A stretch of DNA of 64,000 nt from Bacillota bacterium (GCA_009711825.1 VEMY01000001.1:81899-145898); one strand, 5' to 3'; shown: positions 28,649 to 36,956, counted from the stretch's first letter. Numbers and translations are program-made. Notes: generated by a model from the letters alone, not told the origin.

Positions 28649-29062
28649 ATGAGCGAAAAAACCTTTGTGTTGACTGTGGTCACTCCCGAAAGTCGAGTAT
28701 TCCAAGACTCTGTAAACATGGTAATTGTCCGCACCACCGAGGGCGATATCGGGGTGCTTGCTGGGCACACCCCATTGGTGGCGCCATTGGAGATTGCTCC
28801 AATGACAATCAAAATCGGCGACAATGAACGCAAGGCAGCCGTCAATGGCGGCTTTGTGGAAGTGACACCGGATCATATGACAATACTCGCCGAATCTGCA
28901 GAAATGGCCGAGCAGATTGATGTCGACCGGGCCGAAGCTGCCCGTAGCCGCGCCGAGGAGAGATTAGCCCAACATCAGGGTGATGTGGACTTTGCCCGCG
29001 CCCAGGCGGCATTGCAACGTGCGTTGGTGCGTCTCCAGGTAGCCGGTCGGGATCAGGGTTGA
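28649..29062 (+). CDS. atpC: F-type ATP synthase subunit epsilon
   Basis: The rotor-associated, inhibitory subunit. The N-terminal beta-sandwich shows the family stretch TTEGDIGVLAGHTPLVAPLEI, given here as its core GDIGVLAGHTPLVAPL, and VNGGFVEV. It is followed by a two-helix C-terminal hairpin rich in Arg and Ala. It has 137 residues. It ends the core atp set and overlaps, or directly abuts, the yueI-like gene. Confidence 0.95.
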   Translation: MSEKTFVLTVVTPESRVFQDSVNMVIVRTTEGDIGVLAGHTPLVAPLEIAPMTIKIGDNERKAAVNGGFVEVTPDHMTILAESAEMAEQIDVDRAEAARSRAEERLAQHQGDVDFARAQAALQRALVRLQVAGRDQG

Positions 29063-29067
29063 CGCAG

Positions 29068-29646
29068 ATGCCCGATTCCAGTAACCATAGATCAGGAGGA
29101 TTCAGCAGCAAGGATCCGCTGGAGCAGACGCTTCTGGTGGGCATGCACGGCACGCCGGAACTGAAAAAAGAGGAACGGCGGCGTTTCCTTGGCCAGTTTC
29201 GGGAAAGGGTTATAAAGGCCTTGACCTTTGACCAAATCTCCGAGCCCGGAACATACCCGGAAGTGGAGGCGGCAATCGCCGATCCCGCAGCAGCCAAACT
29301 CATTATTAGCCGGAGGGCAGATATCAAAGCGGCTGCCGAGTATATTCGGCTCGCTCGCCAACATCAGTTGTCTTTTACAACGGTTGATTCCAGCGATTTA
29401 GCCGGACCTGTTGGCTTGGTTGTCGCCGCAGAATCGGCGGTGGACCGGGAACAGGTTTTAGTGCCCAGCAGGGTGGAGCGTCTGGAGCAGCTGGGGTTGC
29501 CCCGCGCTCTGATAGACGCCAAAGGACAACCTGTGTGCAAAAAGTGTATACAACTACTGCGTGAAAAGGCGCCAGAAGAACTGAGCAATTACCGCACTTA
29601 CAATTTGCTGGATAAGTTAAGCGGAAAAAAATGTATATGTGAGTAA
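29068..29646 (+). CDS. YueI family (DUF1694) protein
   Basis: A cytoplasmic protein of about 192 residues with the DUF1694 pattern: LVGMHGTPELKKEERRRFLG (the GTPE...RR.LG core), FRERVIKALT, then AEYIRLARQHQLSFTTVDSS and GPVGLVVAAESAVDRE. The family folds like a ribosomal protein L7Ae-type domain, but its function is unknown. The C-terminal 50 residues add CKKC and a final CIC, possible metal ligands not needed for the family. ATG 29068 is used; TTG 29059 would overlap atpC. It is the last gene of the atp transcript and ends in a strong terminator. Confidence 0.82.
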   Translation: MPDSSNHRSGGFSSKDPLEQTLLVGMHGTPELKKEERRRFLGQFRERVIKALTFDQISEPGTYPEVEAAIADPAAAKLIISRRADIKAAAEYIRLARQHQLSFTTVDSSDLAGPVGLVVAAESAVDREQVLVPSRVERLEQLGLPRALIDAKGQPVCKKCIQLLREKAPEELSNYRTYNLLDKLSGKKCICE

Positions 29647-29674
29647 AGACAGGACGTTTTGTCCTGTCTTTTTT
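29646..29674 (+). terminator. Terminator of the atp operon
   Basis: AAGACAGGAC (29646-29655) pairs perfectly with GTCCTGTCTT (29661-29670), with loop GTTTT and a T run. It begins at the last base of the yueI-like stop codon. Confidence 0.9.
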
Positions 29675-29737
29675 CCTCTCCGGGAATAAATGTCGGACAA
29701 GGTGTCTACACTTATTAACGACAGGGAGGGGAAAAAT

Positions 29738-30481
29738 ATGAAAAAAATCATTGCTGTATTGGTTTTGGTTTTGATGGCAGCTTTGTGGCAACAAGGAAGT
29801 TTGACATTTTGGCGGCCGGTATCCGCTTCGGAAACCGATGTTGGCTTGCTGAATCATTCATTGACGGCGACCGGCGCACAGCCGACAAGGGCAATATTCA
29901 ATGGCTGGGCACCTCTGTCACGAGCTTCGGAACCGAAAGAAATGCAGGTGATTGTCGGTAGTATCGCCAGCGAGTTAGGTTTGAATCCAGCGATTCACGA
30001 GATAACTCTCCGCTCTACCGGTGATTATAGTTATGCGGTATTAGAACATGAGGACGAAACCAAATGGTTGCGCATCCAAGTCCAGTATGTTAACAATCAA
30101 TCTTATGCCAGTATTGACATTAGACAGAAAGACCAGCATAATATTGAGCAGGTCTATCAGAAACTGTCAGACGCGCTGGAAACTGTAAAATTGTCGGATG
30201 GTTCAGTAATAATTACCGCTTGCCTGGAAGGCACTCTCAATGCTAGACTGAGAGAAGGTGAAAAACTGGACTTGCTCTATAATGCTTTCAACGCTGCGGA
30301 CGCCAGTTATCTGAAGGGGACTGAAATCGGCGGTTTGACAGTTTGGAGCGGTTATTCACCCCGGTTTGCGTTCTCTGCCGGCGGTGGGGAAGCAAATCTC
30401 AGTTTATCTCTGAGTTATGATGATGCCATCCGGCAAACAGTGGTCCGCGTGGCCACCCCGGTTTTGCCCGGCAGTTATTAA
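29738..30481 (+). CDS. ywmB: YwmB-like exported protein (TATA-box-binding-fold family)
   Basis: A 247-residue exported protein. Residues 4-24 form a signal or anchor helix after an MKKI start. The rest contains repeated beta-rich units as in the YwmB family, whose structure resembles a TATA-box-binding fold. Visible blocks are [13 protein letters not shown] and [10 protein letters not shown]-like ending [13 protein letters not shown]. The function is unknown. ATG 29738 has GGAGGGG 7 bases upstream, and an open extension upstream lacks a ribosome site. It lies directly before murA, as in B. subtilis ywmB-murAA, which supports an envelope-related role. Confidence 0.8.
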   Translation: MKKIIAVLVLVLMAALWQQGSLTFWRPVSASETDVGLLNHSLTATGAQPTRAIFNGWAPLSRASEPKEMQVIVGSIASELGLNPAIHEITLRSTGDYSYAVLEHEDETKWLRIQVQYVNNQSYASIDIRQKDQHNIEQVYQKLSDALETVKLSDGSVIITACLEGTLNARLREGEKLDLLYNAFNAADASYLKGTEIGGLTVWSGYSPRFAFSAGGGEANLSLSLSYDDAIRQTVVRVATPVLPGSY

Positions 30482-30510
30482 ATGCACCATTCTATGCGGG
30501 AGGAATTTCA

Positions 30511-31758
30511 TTGGAAAAGATATATGTCCGGGGTGGCAATCCGCTGTCCGGTGAAGTAAAAATAGACGGGGCCAAGAATTCCGCCCTGCCGGTATTGGCA
30601 GCATCTTTGCTGACCACCGGTATCAATAGATTTGAAGAGGTTCCGCCTCTAGAAGACGTAAAAACAATCAGTCGGCTGCTCACTGATTTGGGATGCAGGG
30701 TGACGAACAACCAGGGCGCAATTGAAGTTGACGCCGCAAGTATTAGCGAGTTTGAAACCCCGTACGAATTGGTTCGAAAGATGCGCGCTTCTTTTCTTGT
30801 TATGGGGCCGCTCTTGGCCAGGCTAGGTCGCGCCCGGGTTTCACTGCCTGGAGGCTGTAATATCGGCACCCGCCCTATAGATCTTCACCTTAAGGGTTTC
30901 ATGGCACTGGGGGCAGAGGTTATCATGGGCCACGGCTTTATCGAGGCTGTCGCCCCCCGACTGATGGGCGGTCGGATTTACCTCGATTTCCCCAGTGTTG
31001 GCGCCACAGAAAACATCATGATGGCTGCCACTTTGGCCAAGGGGACGACTGTCATTGAGAACGCCGCCGCTGAGCCGGAAATTATCGACCTTGCAAACTA
31101 CCTCAATGCTGCGGGTGCAAAAGTCAGGGGCGCTGGGACCAGCTTGATTCGAATTACCGGTGTCGATGAATTGAAGGGCACTAATTATACTGTTATCCCC
31201 GATCGCATTGAGGCTGGAACGTTTATTGCCGCCGCTGCCATTACCCAGGGCAGAGTGTTGCTGAAAAATGCATTGGTTGACCACTTGAAGCCAATAATTG
31301 CGAAATTCGAAGAAATCGGTGTTCGTATCATTGAGCAGGATTCGGGTCTGATGGTTATCGGCAATGATTCGTTGAGTGCAACCGACATCAAGACATTGCC
31401 ATACCCGGGCTTTCCCACCGATATGCAGGCTCAGTCCATGGCCGTGCTGACAATGGCCAGGGGGACCAGCGTAATAACAGAGACTATTTTCGAAAACAGA
31501 TTTATGCATGTCGATGAGCTCAAACGCATGAACGCCAATATCAAAATTGACGGGCGAAGCGCCATCGTTGAGGGCGTGCAGCAGTTGACCGGGGCGCCGG
31601 TAAATGCCAGCGACCTCAGAGCCGGAGCGGCTTTGGTCCTGGCCGGATTGGTGGCCGACGGTGTAACAGAGGTCGGGAATATTTTCCACATCGATCGCGG
31701 TTATGCCGGGTTCGTAGAGAAAATGAAAGCTTTGGGCGCCGATATCTGGCGCGGATAG
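30511..31758 (+). CDS. murA: UDP-N-acetylglucosamine 1-carboxyvinyltransferase
   Basis: Commits UDP-GlcNAc to peptidoglycan synthesis by adding enolpyruvate from PEP. The active-site cysteine lies in [16 protein letters not shown] (around residue 114), the target of fosfomycin. [15 protein letters not shown] near residues 20-34, FPTDMQAQ and [15 protein letters not shown] are diagnostic. It has 415 residues. The TTG start at 30511 has GGGAGG upstream and directly begins the conserved MEKIYV sequence. The genome may also have a second murA elsewhere. A strong bidirectional hairpin follows. Confidence 0.97.
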   Translation: MEKIYVRGGNPLSGEVKIDGAKNSALPVLAASLLTTGINRFEEVPPLEDVKTISRLLTDLGCRVTNNQGAIEVDAASISEFETPYELVRKMRASFLVMGPLLARLGRARVSLPGGCNIGTRPIDLHLKGFMALGAEVIMGHGFIEAVAPRLMGGRIYLDFPSVGATENIMMAATLAKGTTVIENAAAEPEIIDLANYLNAAGAKVRGAGTSLIRITGVDELKGTNYTVIPDRIEAGTFIAAAAITQGRVLLKNALVDHLKPIIAKFEEIGVRIIEQDSGLMVIGNDSLSATDIKTLPYPGFPTDMQAQSMAVLTMARGTSVITETIFENRFMHVDELKRMNANIKIDGRSAIVEGVQQLTGAPVNASDLRAGAALVLAGLVADGVTEVGNIFHIDRGYAGFVEKMKALGADIWRG

Positions 31759-31761
31759 ATT

Positions 31762-31811
31762 AACACCCCCTAGAGCGTATCTATTGATAAGCTCCAGGGG
31801 GTGTTTTTTTC
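31762..31811. terminator. Bidirectional terminator between murA and a convergent gene
   Basis: A 15-bp stem (AACACCCCCTAGAGC at 31762-31776 with GCTCCAGGGGGTGTT at 31791-31805, one mismatch) is followed by a run of eight T. It can also serve the minus-strand gene ending at 31817. Confidence 0.88.
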
Positions 31812-31816
31812 GGTGG

Positions 31817-32236
31817 TTAGTCAGTACTGTTAATTTGGGTCTGCCGATGGGCAGTAAATCTCAGTAGCGACGCCAACAAAAAGGCTGCGCCCAAGAGTTC
31901 TAGAGACTCTTCCACCAGAAAGTCCATAAACCAAAAGCTCATACTGTAGACATGATAGATAATCGACTCCGGCGACCAGGCGAGCTCGGCGCCGGCTGTA
32001 ATAAAGTTTAGCGCCCGTTCGCCGACCACGACATACCAGTTGCCAATGTTTCTGGTGGCAGAACTGAAAGCGGCGATCCCATAGAGAGCAAAACCGACCA
32101 GTAGCATTATTTTTGTTGATAACTGATGTAACTTGTCACGCAGCACATCAAGCAAAAATTTTAGCATTAGGATACTAAGAAGAATGTAAAATATTAGTTC
32201 GATGAGATTTTTCCAGACAGACGCCCTCCACTCCAA
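31817..32236 (-). CDS. 3' part of a probable frameshifted membrane-protein gene
   Basis: A reading frame of 139 residues with three or four hydrophobic segments (LIFYILLSILMLKFLLDVL, KIMLLVGFALYGIAAF, SFWFMDFLV and LELLGAAFLLASLL). No family is recognised. The frame stays open upstream of its first possible start, reading VIERLNEIAFLFGLDP and then ASLEW, and overlaps the end of the next minus-strand frame (32274-32654), which itself stops after FLEDTLNIRH. Read together, the two make one continuous membrane protein of about 290 residues. There is no ribosome site at the nominal TTG start at 32236. I therefore regard this as the downstream half of one gene broken by a one-base shift near 32274-32318. 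Confidence 0.55.
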   Translation of the reverse strand: MEWRASVWKNLIELIFYILLSILMLKFLLDVLRDKLHQLSTKIMLLVGFALYGIAAFSSATRNIGNWYVVVGERALNFITAGAELAWSPESIIYHVYSMSFWFMDFLVEESLELLGAAFLLASLLRFTAHRQTQINSTD

Positions 32237-32273
32237 TGACGCGGGGTCCAGCCCGAAAAGAAAGGCGATTTCA

Positions 32274-32654
32274 TTAAGCCGTTCGATGACGGATGTTGAG
32301 GGTGTCTTCCAGGAACATCAAAGAGAATCCGATACCAGCCAGTTTCCAGCCCGTAACCGGCGGGACGTGAGTTCGCTTATTCAGATTTAAATACAATACA
32401 ACGGTGACAATTGAGCCGGCAAGAAAAGTCCATTGCAGAACCTCAGTAACTGATGCTTCTCGAAACATTTGCAACCACAAAATCGGCGCCTCAGGATATG
32501 CAGCTTCCAGCCAGGACTTAATACCCAGGACATCGATATTCCTGATGTCTATCAGATACGCCAGTCCCCAGCTGGCGGCGAGGTAACAAAAAACAAAAAT
32601 CAGCACACCCGTAGCCAGCTTATTGCCAAACCTGGGGAAAAAATTATTCTTCAC
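32274..32654 (-). CDS. 5' part of a probable frameshifted membrane-protein gene
   Basis: A 126-residue frame with a proper start (ATG at 32654 behind AGGAGGTGGTT). It has three hydrophobic segments: LATGVLIFVFCYLAASWGLA, TEVLQWTFLAGSIVTVVLYL and LAGIGFSLMFLED. The family is unknown. It ends abruptly as RHRTA right after the third segment, whereas the +1 frame continues the protein into the 31817-32236 frame. Either the gene is a recent pseudogene, or the base call contains an indel, or two short proteins are made. It is transcribed away from spoIID and toward murA. Confidence 0.6.
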   Translation of the reverse strand: MKNNFFPRFGNKLATGVLIFVFCYLAASWGLAYLIDIRNIDVLGIKSWLEAAYPEAPILWLQMFREASVTEVLQWTFLAGSIVTVVLYLNLNKRTHVPPVTGWKLAGIGFSLMFLEDTLNIRHRTA

Positions 32655-32769
32655 ATAACCACCTCCTGCGTTTCATTTTGTCAAAAGTGCAGAGGAACTG
32701 TCTCAAGGGAGTGCTTGGCTATAGTAATAGTATCATAGCATGGCCAATGCGTCTGCGGAAAATAATTAA

Positions 32770-32807
32770 AAATTGCTGCCGGTGGCGTCGTGGCAGCAAT
32801 TTTTTTT
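32770..32807. terminator. Terminator-like hairpin in the spoIID leader
   Basis: AAATTGCTGCC (32770-32780) pairs with GGCAGCAATTT (32792-32802), with an 11-base loop and a T run to 32807. It lies 60 bases before the spoIID start, with no plus-strand gene directly upstream to terminate. The opposite strand also ends in a short T run. Confidence 0.7.
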
Positions 32808-32867
32808 ATGTGCGCACTTCTAATACTTGTCCACCCTGCATATCATGTCGTGAAGGGAGGCGAGAAG

Positions 32868-33833
32868 TTGCGTGCATTGAAGATAGCCGGGGTAATGCTG
32901 GCAACGATGTTTGTGCTTATTTTGCTCGTGCCCGCCTTGATTGTTCGGGGATGCGGCGGATACCGGGATGTGCCTCGGGTGCCAGTGGACCCGGAGATGG
33001 TGCAGGTCTGGAATCATCAGACGGGGGAATTGATGCCGATGCCCCTGGGGGAGTATTTGCTGGGTGTGGTTGCGGCAGAGATGCCGGTATCTTTTCATAT
33101 TGAAGCTTTGAAAGCCCAGGCCGTAGTGGCGAGAACATATGCAATCAACAAACTGCGGAGCCGGGGGGGCGCTGGTTGCGATCAGCATCCGGAAGCAGAT
33201 ATTTGTACCGATCATACCCATTGCCAAGCCTGGCTCTCCAGGGAAGATGCCATGCAGCGGTGGCCATTATTTCGCCAGGGAACATACTGGGACAAAATTA
33301 CTTTGGCAGTTTCTGAGACCAGAGGAAGCATCATTACCCACCAGGGGGCGCCCATCGACGCTGTGTTCCATTCAACTTGTGGCGGCAGCACGGAAAACTC
33401 AGAAGATGTGTGGACGAATACCATTCCGTACTTGCGGGCTGTGGAATGCGGGTATTGCAACCACTCACCCCGGCTGACAGAAACGGTATCGATGACTGTT
33501 TCCGAAGCTGCAGAGAAACTTGGAGTAGGTGGGTCCAGTCTCGAAATCAACGTGGAACGACGCACCGAAAGCGGTCGCATAATAAGTGTTAGTGTGAATG
33601 GCCAGGCAATGCGGGGCCTGGATTTTCGCACTGCCCTGGGTTTACGGTCCAGTCTTGTCACTTGGTTGCGGGATCAGAACCGGATTGTGTTTACAACCAC
33701 TGGCTATGGGCATGCCGTTGGACTGTGTCAATATGGGGCCGATGGGATGGCTGACCTTGGCTTTGAGTTCACTGATATCCTCCAACATTACTACACTGAT
33801 ATCCAGGTTCAACGCTTAAGCAGCGAAGAATAA
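32868..33833 (+). CDS. spoIID: Stage II sporulation protein D
   Basis: A membrane-anchored lytic transglycosylase that strips peptide-cleaved glycan during engulfment, with SpoIIM and SpoIIP. After an N-terminal membrane helix (about residues 4-24) the SpoIID domain shows LGEYLLGVVAAEMPVSFHIE with the catalytic Glu, ALKAQAVVARTYAINKL, the conserved CxxH-type segment DICTDHTHCQAW, and FHSTCGGSTENSEDVW, ending with GYGHAVGLCQYGADGMA. TTG 32868 is the start of choice: GGGAGG lies 7 bases before it, whereas the longer frame from GTG 32790 begins inside the leader hairpin. It has 321 residues. It is followed 42 bases later by the spoIIQ-like gene. Confidence 0.93.
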   Translation: MRALKIAGVMLATMFVLILLVPALIVRGCGGYRDVPRVPVDPEMVQVWNHQTGELMPMPLGEYLLGVVAAEMPVSFHIEALKAQAVVARTYAINKLRSRGGAGCDQHPEADICTDHTHCQAWLSREDAMQRWPLFRQGTYWDKITLAVSETRGSIITHQGAPIDAVFHSTCGGSTENSEDVWTNTIPYLRAVECGYCNHSPRLTETVSMTVSEAAEKLGVGGSSLEINVERRTESGRIISVSVNGQAMRGLDFRTALGLRSSLVTWLRDQNRIVFTTTGYGHAVGLCQYGADGMADLGFEFTDILQHYYTDIQVQRLSSEE

Positions 33834-33875
33834 AATGCTTGTCCCGGGGCAGACTATGCTCCGAGGTGATTGGAC

Positions 33876-34604
33876 ATGTCTGACAAGCAAAACAAAGTCT
33901 GGATGCGGATACGTGCCACAGTTGGACGGATAAAAATCGCAGTCGGCAATCGCTGGCGCCGGCTTGCTCCGGGCATTCGCTACGCGTTGGTATATTTGGT
34001 GGCAATGATTTCCCTTACTTCGTTAATGTGGTGGTGGTTCAATCCTGCACGTTTTCTGGATACCACCCTGCCCCCGACAATTACTGAACCTGAACAATCC
34101 GAGCCATCCGATCAGGATGAGGAACAAGAGGACGACCCGCAGCAGCCAACAGATACTGAGCCCGAAGTTTCCGTGCCAGTTGTGGAACCGGTGGTTGGAC
34201 AGTTGCGGTGGCCGCTTAAGGGTGAACTGCTTACACCCGGACAACGCTACGCCAATAACTACACAGTAGTCCACGGCGTACATATTGCTGGAAATGCAGG
34301 CGATGAGGTACGTTCGGCTTGGCATGGCACGGTTGAATCAGTTAGCGCACATACCGAGTTTACACCCGGGGAAATCGTTGTTAGTAATGGCGCCTGGAGC
34401 TTTGTTTACAGGAATTTAGACGCAATTTATGTGGTCCCCGGCGATTCGCTCCAGCCTGGAGCTATTTTGGGCACATTATGTGCACGAAAAGATTATCCGG
34501 ATTACACCAGTGATTATTTGGAATTCGGGCTGAAGCAGGACAATGTTCCGGAAAACCCGTTGGATTATCTAGAAACAGAGTCTTCAGAGCAAGAGCCAAT
34601 ATAA
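33876..34604 (+). CDS. spoIIQ: SpoIIQ-like membrane protein with degenerate LytM domain
   Basis: The forespore membrane partner of SpoIIIAH in the engulfment channel. One membrane helix (about residues 34-56) follows a basic N-terminus. An acidic Pro/Glu-rich linker (residues 65-100) leads to a LytM/M23-like domain (residues 105-230). The metal and catalytic residues are lost: the first motif reads HGVHIAG instead of HxxxD, and the HLHFE motif is YLEFG. This suggests a structural role rather than peptidase activity. Its place after spoIID matches B. subtilis. ATG 33876 has GAGGTGA 6 bases upstream. The SpoIIQ call rests on architecture and synteny. Confidence 0.8.
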   Translation: MSDKQNKVWMRIRATVGRIKIAVGNRWRRLAPGIRYALVYLVAMISLTSLMWWWFNPARFLDTTLPPTITEPEQSEPSDQDEEQEDDPQQPTDTEPEVSVPVVEPVVGQLRWPLKGELLTPGQRYANNYTVVHGVHIAGNAGDEVRSAWHGTVESVSAHTEFTPGEIVVSNGAWSFVYRNLDAIYVVPGDSLQPGAILGTLCARKDYPDYTSDYLEFGLKQDNVPENPLDYLETESSEQEPI

Positions 34605-34610
34605 CATGGT

Positions 34611-34638
34611 CTATACGGCCACGGGGACTCATATAAAT
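34611..34638 (+). promoter_or_regulatory. Possible SigE promoter of spoIIID
   Basis: CATATAAAT (34630-34638) resembles the SigE -10 (CATACAnT), and CTATA (34611-34615) lies 14 bases upstream as a partial -35. spoIIID is SigE-dependent in B. subtilis. The match is modest. Confidence 0.3.
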
Positions 34639-34667
34639 TGAACAGTAAAAGGTAGGGAGGGCCTGGC

Positions 34668-34931
34668 ATGAATGATTACATTTGGCAGCGGGTGCTGGAT
34701 ATCGCCAATCATGTTTTGAGTACCGGGGATACAGTTCGCTCGGTGGCAGAATCTTTTGGGGTTAGCAAAAGTACAGTTCACAAAGATTTAACCGAGAGGT
34801 TGCAGCAGATTAACCCTGGTTTGGCAGAACAGGTCCGGCAGGTATTGGAGAACAACAAAGCGGAACGGCACCTGCGGGGGGGCGAAGCTACCCGTAAAAA
34901 GTATCGGGAACGGGACGAAATAGTCAGCTAA
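34668..34931 (+). CDS. spoIIID: Sporulation regulator SpoIIID
   Basis: A small mother-cell DNA-binding regulator that switches genes between SigE and SigK stages. The helix-turn-helix TVRSVAESFGVSKSTVHKDL (residues 22-41) and the basic C-terminal tail RGGEATRKKYRERDE are typical of the family. It has 87 residues. ATG 34668 has GGGAGG 7 bases upstream. It sits directly before mbl, as in B. subtilis. Confidence 0.95.
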   Translation: MNDYIWQRVLDIANHVLSTGDTVRSVAESFGVSKSTVHKDLTERLQQINPGLAEQVRQVLENNKAERHLRGGEATRKKYRERDEIVS

Positions 34932-35007
34932 TTATTGCGCAATAAAGGAATTTAGCAGGTAGTTGTAGAATTATATGGCAGGATACGGCAACAAGGGGGA
35001 ATTATTC

Positions 35008-36027
35008 ATGTTTGGTCTGACCAGGGATATTGGAATCGATCTCGGCACCGCAACACTGTTGATTTATATTAAAGGCAAGGGAGTAGTTCTGCACGAGCCA
35101 TCTGTAGTCGCCATGGACGCTAACAACCGGGTACTGGCTGTTGGCCAAGAGGCAAATTTGATGGTTGGCCGGACACCGGGTAATATTAAAGCGATCCGCC
35201 CCCTGCGCGATGGTGTAATTGCCGACTTCGAAGTAACTGAACTAATGCTGAAGCACTTTATCTCCAAAGTTTATGGACAAATGATGTTCTTTAAGCCCCG
35301 AGTCATGGTGTGTGTTCCTGCAGGTATCACCTCTGTGGAGCAGCGGGCAGTTATCGAGGCTGTCAAACGTACAGGCGCTAAAGATGTATTTTTAATTGAA
35401 GAACCGCGGGCAGCTGCGTTGGGCGCCGGCCTGGAGATTTTCCAGCCGCTGGGTAGCATGGTTGTCGATATTGGCGGTGGCACAGCCGATGTAGCCGTCA
35501 TGTCCATGGGCGATATTGTGCAAAGCGCATCCATTCGGATTGGCGGCAATCGCTTTGACGAAGCCTTGATCCGCTATATTAGGGACAAATATAATATTAT
35601 GATTGGCGAGCGCACAGCTGAAGAGATAAAGATCAAGATTGCCTCTGTGCATCCCCGGGGTCGGAAAGAAAAGATGGAAATTCGCGGTCGCGACTTGGTC
35701 ACAGGTCTGCCCCGCAGTATTACAGTGACGTCAGATGAGGCAGGAGAGGCATTGGCCGAACCTGTGAGTTCGATTTTGCGGAGCATTACCCAGGTACTGG
35801 AGGCAACTCCGCCGGAGTTGCATTCGGATATCGTTGACAAAGGAATTGTGATGACTGGCGGAGGCGCGCTTTTACATGGCCTGGATGTGTTCTTCTCTGA
35901 ACGGGTTGGAACACCAGTATTGATTGCCGATAATCCAATCTCCTGTGTGGTGCATGGCACAGGCAGGGCCTTGGAACTGCTGGACTACATCCGCAATACC
36001 CTGATAAGTGACAAGATGATTAGTTAA
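35008..36027 (+). CDS. mbl: Actin-like rod-shape protein Mbl/MreB
   Basis: Forms membrane-bound filaments that guide the cell-wall elongation machinery. The actin-fold motifs are complete: phosphate-1 IGIDLGTATLLIY, phosphate-2 SMVVDIGGGTADVAV and adenosine MTGGGALLHGL. The N-terminal MFGLTRDIGIDLGTA matches Mbl. ATG 35008 is chosen because AAGGGGGA lies 7 bases upstream and it restores the family N-terminus; the ATG at 34975 would add 11 residues without a ribosome site. It has 339 residues. The spoIIID-mbl order marks it as Mbl rather than MreB of the mreBCD operon. Confidence 0.93.
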   Translation: MFGLTRDIGIDLGTATLLIYIKGKGVVLHEPSVVAMDANNRVLAVGQEANLMVGRTPGNIKAIRPLRDGVIADFEVTELMLKHFISKVYGQMMFFKPRVMVCVPAGITSVEQRAVIEAVKRTGAKDVFLIEEPRAAALGAGLEIFQPLGSMVVDIGGGTADVAVMSMGDIVQSASIRIGGNRFDEALIRYIRDKYNIMIGERTAEEIKIKIASVHPRGRKEKMEIRGRDLVTGLPRSITVTSDEAGEALAEPVSSILRSITQVLEATPPELHSDIVDKGIVMTGGGALLHGLDVFFSERVGTPVLIADNPISCVVHGTGRALELLDYIRNTLISDKMIS

Positions 36028-36030
36028 GCA

Positions 36031-36069
36031 CGCAGAAAACGCCTCCTGTTCAGGGGAGGTGTTTTTGCG
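36031..36069 (+). terminator. Terminator after mbl
   Basis: CGCAGAAAACGCCTCC (36031-36046) pairs with GGAGGTGTTTTTGCG (36055-36069) with small imperfections. The T run is inside the right arm. Confidence 0.7.
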
Positions 36070-36094
36070 TTATAATACAGGTGGGGGTGATAGG

Positions 36095-36664
36095 ATGGGA
36101 TGCTGGCAATGCGGAAACTGCGGCAAATCGCAGCCTGAAAAAAAACGGCTTACAAACCTGATTGGACCACCATATCCCGGACATTTGGTGCTGATGGGAG
36201 CCGATGGCTGTCAGGTGCTGGCCTTGGCCGACAAAGTGCCAAAAATCAGCGTCCTGGCCATGGATGTTGAGCGTCTTCTGCCACTGGCCGCGGCCCTGAA
36301 CGATCGGGATAATATTGATTTGATTGCATCTGAACATAATCCTCTGGCGGCCAGTACGGCGGATATTGTCTATATGGAGGATGCCTGCGCTTGGGATTGG
36401 GCGTGGCTGCCGAAAATTGCCGATTGGCTGTGTGCAGGTGGCTCTTTGCTGCTAGCGGGTACATTCCGAAATTCGCGCCGGCCAGAAACCGGTGTTGGTT
36501 TCTGGCCCGAGTGGGAGACTAGATTGCGAAGCCAGGGTTTAGTGCCTAGGTTTATGCAGTACAATATCGAAAAGGAAATTTATGATGCGGACGGAGAACA
36601 GGAGCACTCGGTTTTTCAGGCGGTTATCAAAGCTGTAAAGGAGTTTTCTGATGCTGACAGGTAA
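36095..36664 (+). CDS. Methyltransferase-like hypothetical protein
   Basis: A 189-residue protein that I cannot assign to a named family. The N-terminus has a Cys cluster, CWQCGNC at residues 3-9. A Rossmann-type domain follows: VLMGADGCQVLALA in the place of the SAM-binding glycine motif, AMDVERLLPLAAAL as the acidic second strand, NIDLIASEHNPLAASTADIV as the third and fourth, and LCAGGSLLLAG as the fifth. The glycine motif is non-canonical, so methyl transfer is uncertain. ATG 36095 has GGGGGTG 6 bases upstream. A TATAAT lies at 36071-36076. It overlaps yhbY by 14 bases, so it may act in RNA or ribosome metabolism. Confidence 0.6.
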   Translation: MGCWQCGNCGKSQPEKKRLTNLIGPPYPGHLVLMGADGCQVLALADKVPKISVLAMDVERLLPLAAALNDRDNIDLIASEHNPLAASTADIVYMEDACAWDWAWLPKIADWLCAGGSLLLAGTFRNSRRPETGVGFWPEWETRLRSQGLVPRFMQYNIEKEIYDADGEQEHSVFQAVIKAVKEFSDADR

Positions 36665-36956
36665 ACAGAAACGTTGGTTGCGGGCCCGGGCCCATAATCT
36701 AGAACCCATTGTTCAAGTAGGAAAACATGGTCTGGTGGATACTTTAATAGTTGCATTGGATCAAGCGTTGACTGCCAGAGAGCTGGTGAAAGTCCGGGTT
36801 TTAAACAACTGTCTGGAGCCGATGGACGAAATTGCGCATGGACTTTCAGAGGGAACCGGTTCAGAGTTGGTCCAGAAGATTGGCCATAATCTGGTATTCT
36901 ACCGCCCAAATCCGGAAAATCCAATCTTAGAATTGCCGGGAACGGACAGGTTATGA
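36651..36956 (+). CDS. yhbY: YhbY-type (CRM domain) RNA-binding protein
   Basis: A ribosome-associated single-domain CRM protein of about 101 residues that binds pre-50S particles in E. coli. The family opening LTGKQKRWLRARAHNLEPIV, the VGKHGL loop (GxxG-type) and LVQKIGHNLVFYRP are characteristic. It overlaps the preceding methyltransferase-like gene by 14 bases and the pcp gene by 4 (ATGA), so the three form a tightly coupled unit. In other Firmicutes yhbY is coupled to GTPase or nadD genes, not to pcp. Confidence 0.93.
   Translation: MLTGKQKRWLRARAHNLEPIVQVGKHGLVDTLIVALDQALTARELVKVRVLNNCLEPMDEIAHGLSEGTGSELVQKIGHNLVFYRPNPENPILELPGTDRL

Noticed and set aside
30841-31689. Open frame of 282 codons on the minus strand opposite murA
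   Set aside because: murA is fully supported on the plus strand; the antisense product has no family features and no ribosome site.
32808-32867. Possible SigE promoter before spoIID (CATATCAT)
   Set aside because: The only -35-like element is 10 bases upstream rather than about 14.
32678-33103. Plus-strand open frame overlapping the spoIID leader and 5' end
   Set aside because: It runs through the leader hairpin and in the wrong frame of spoIID, with no ribosome site.
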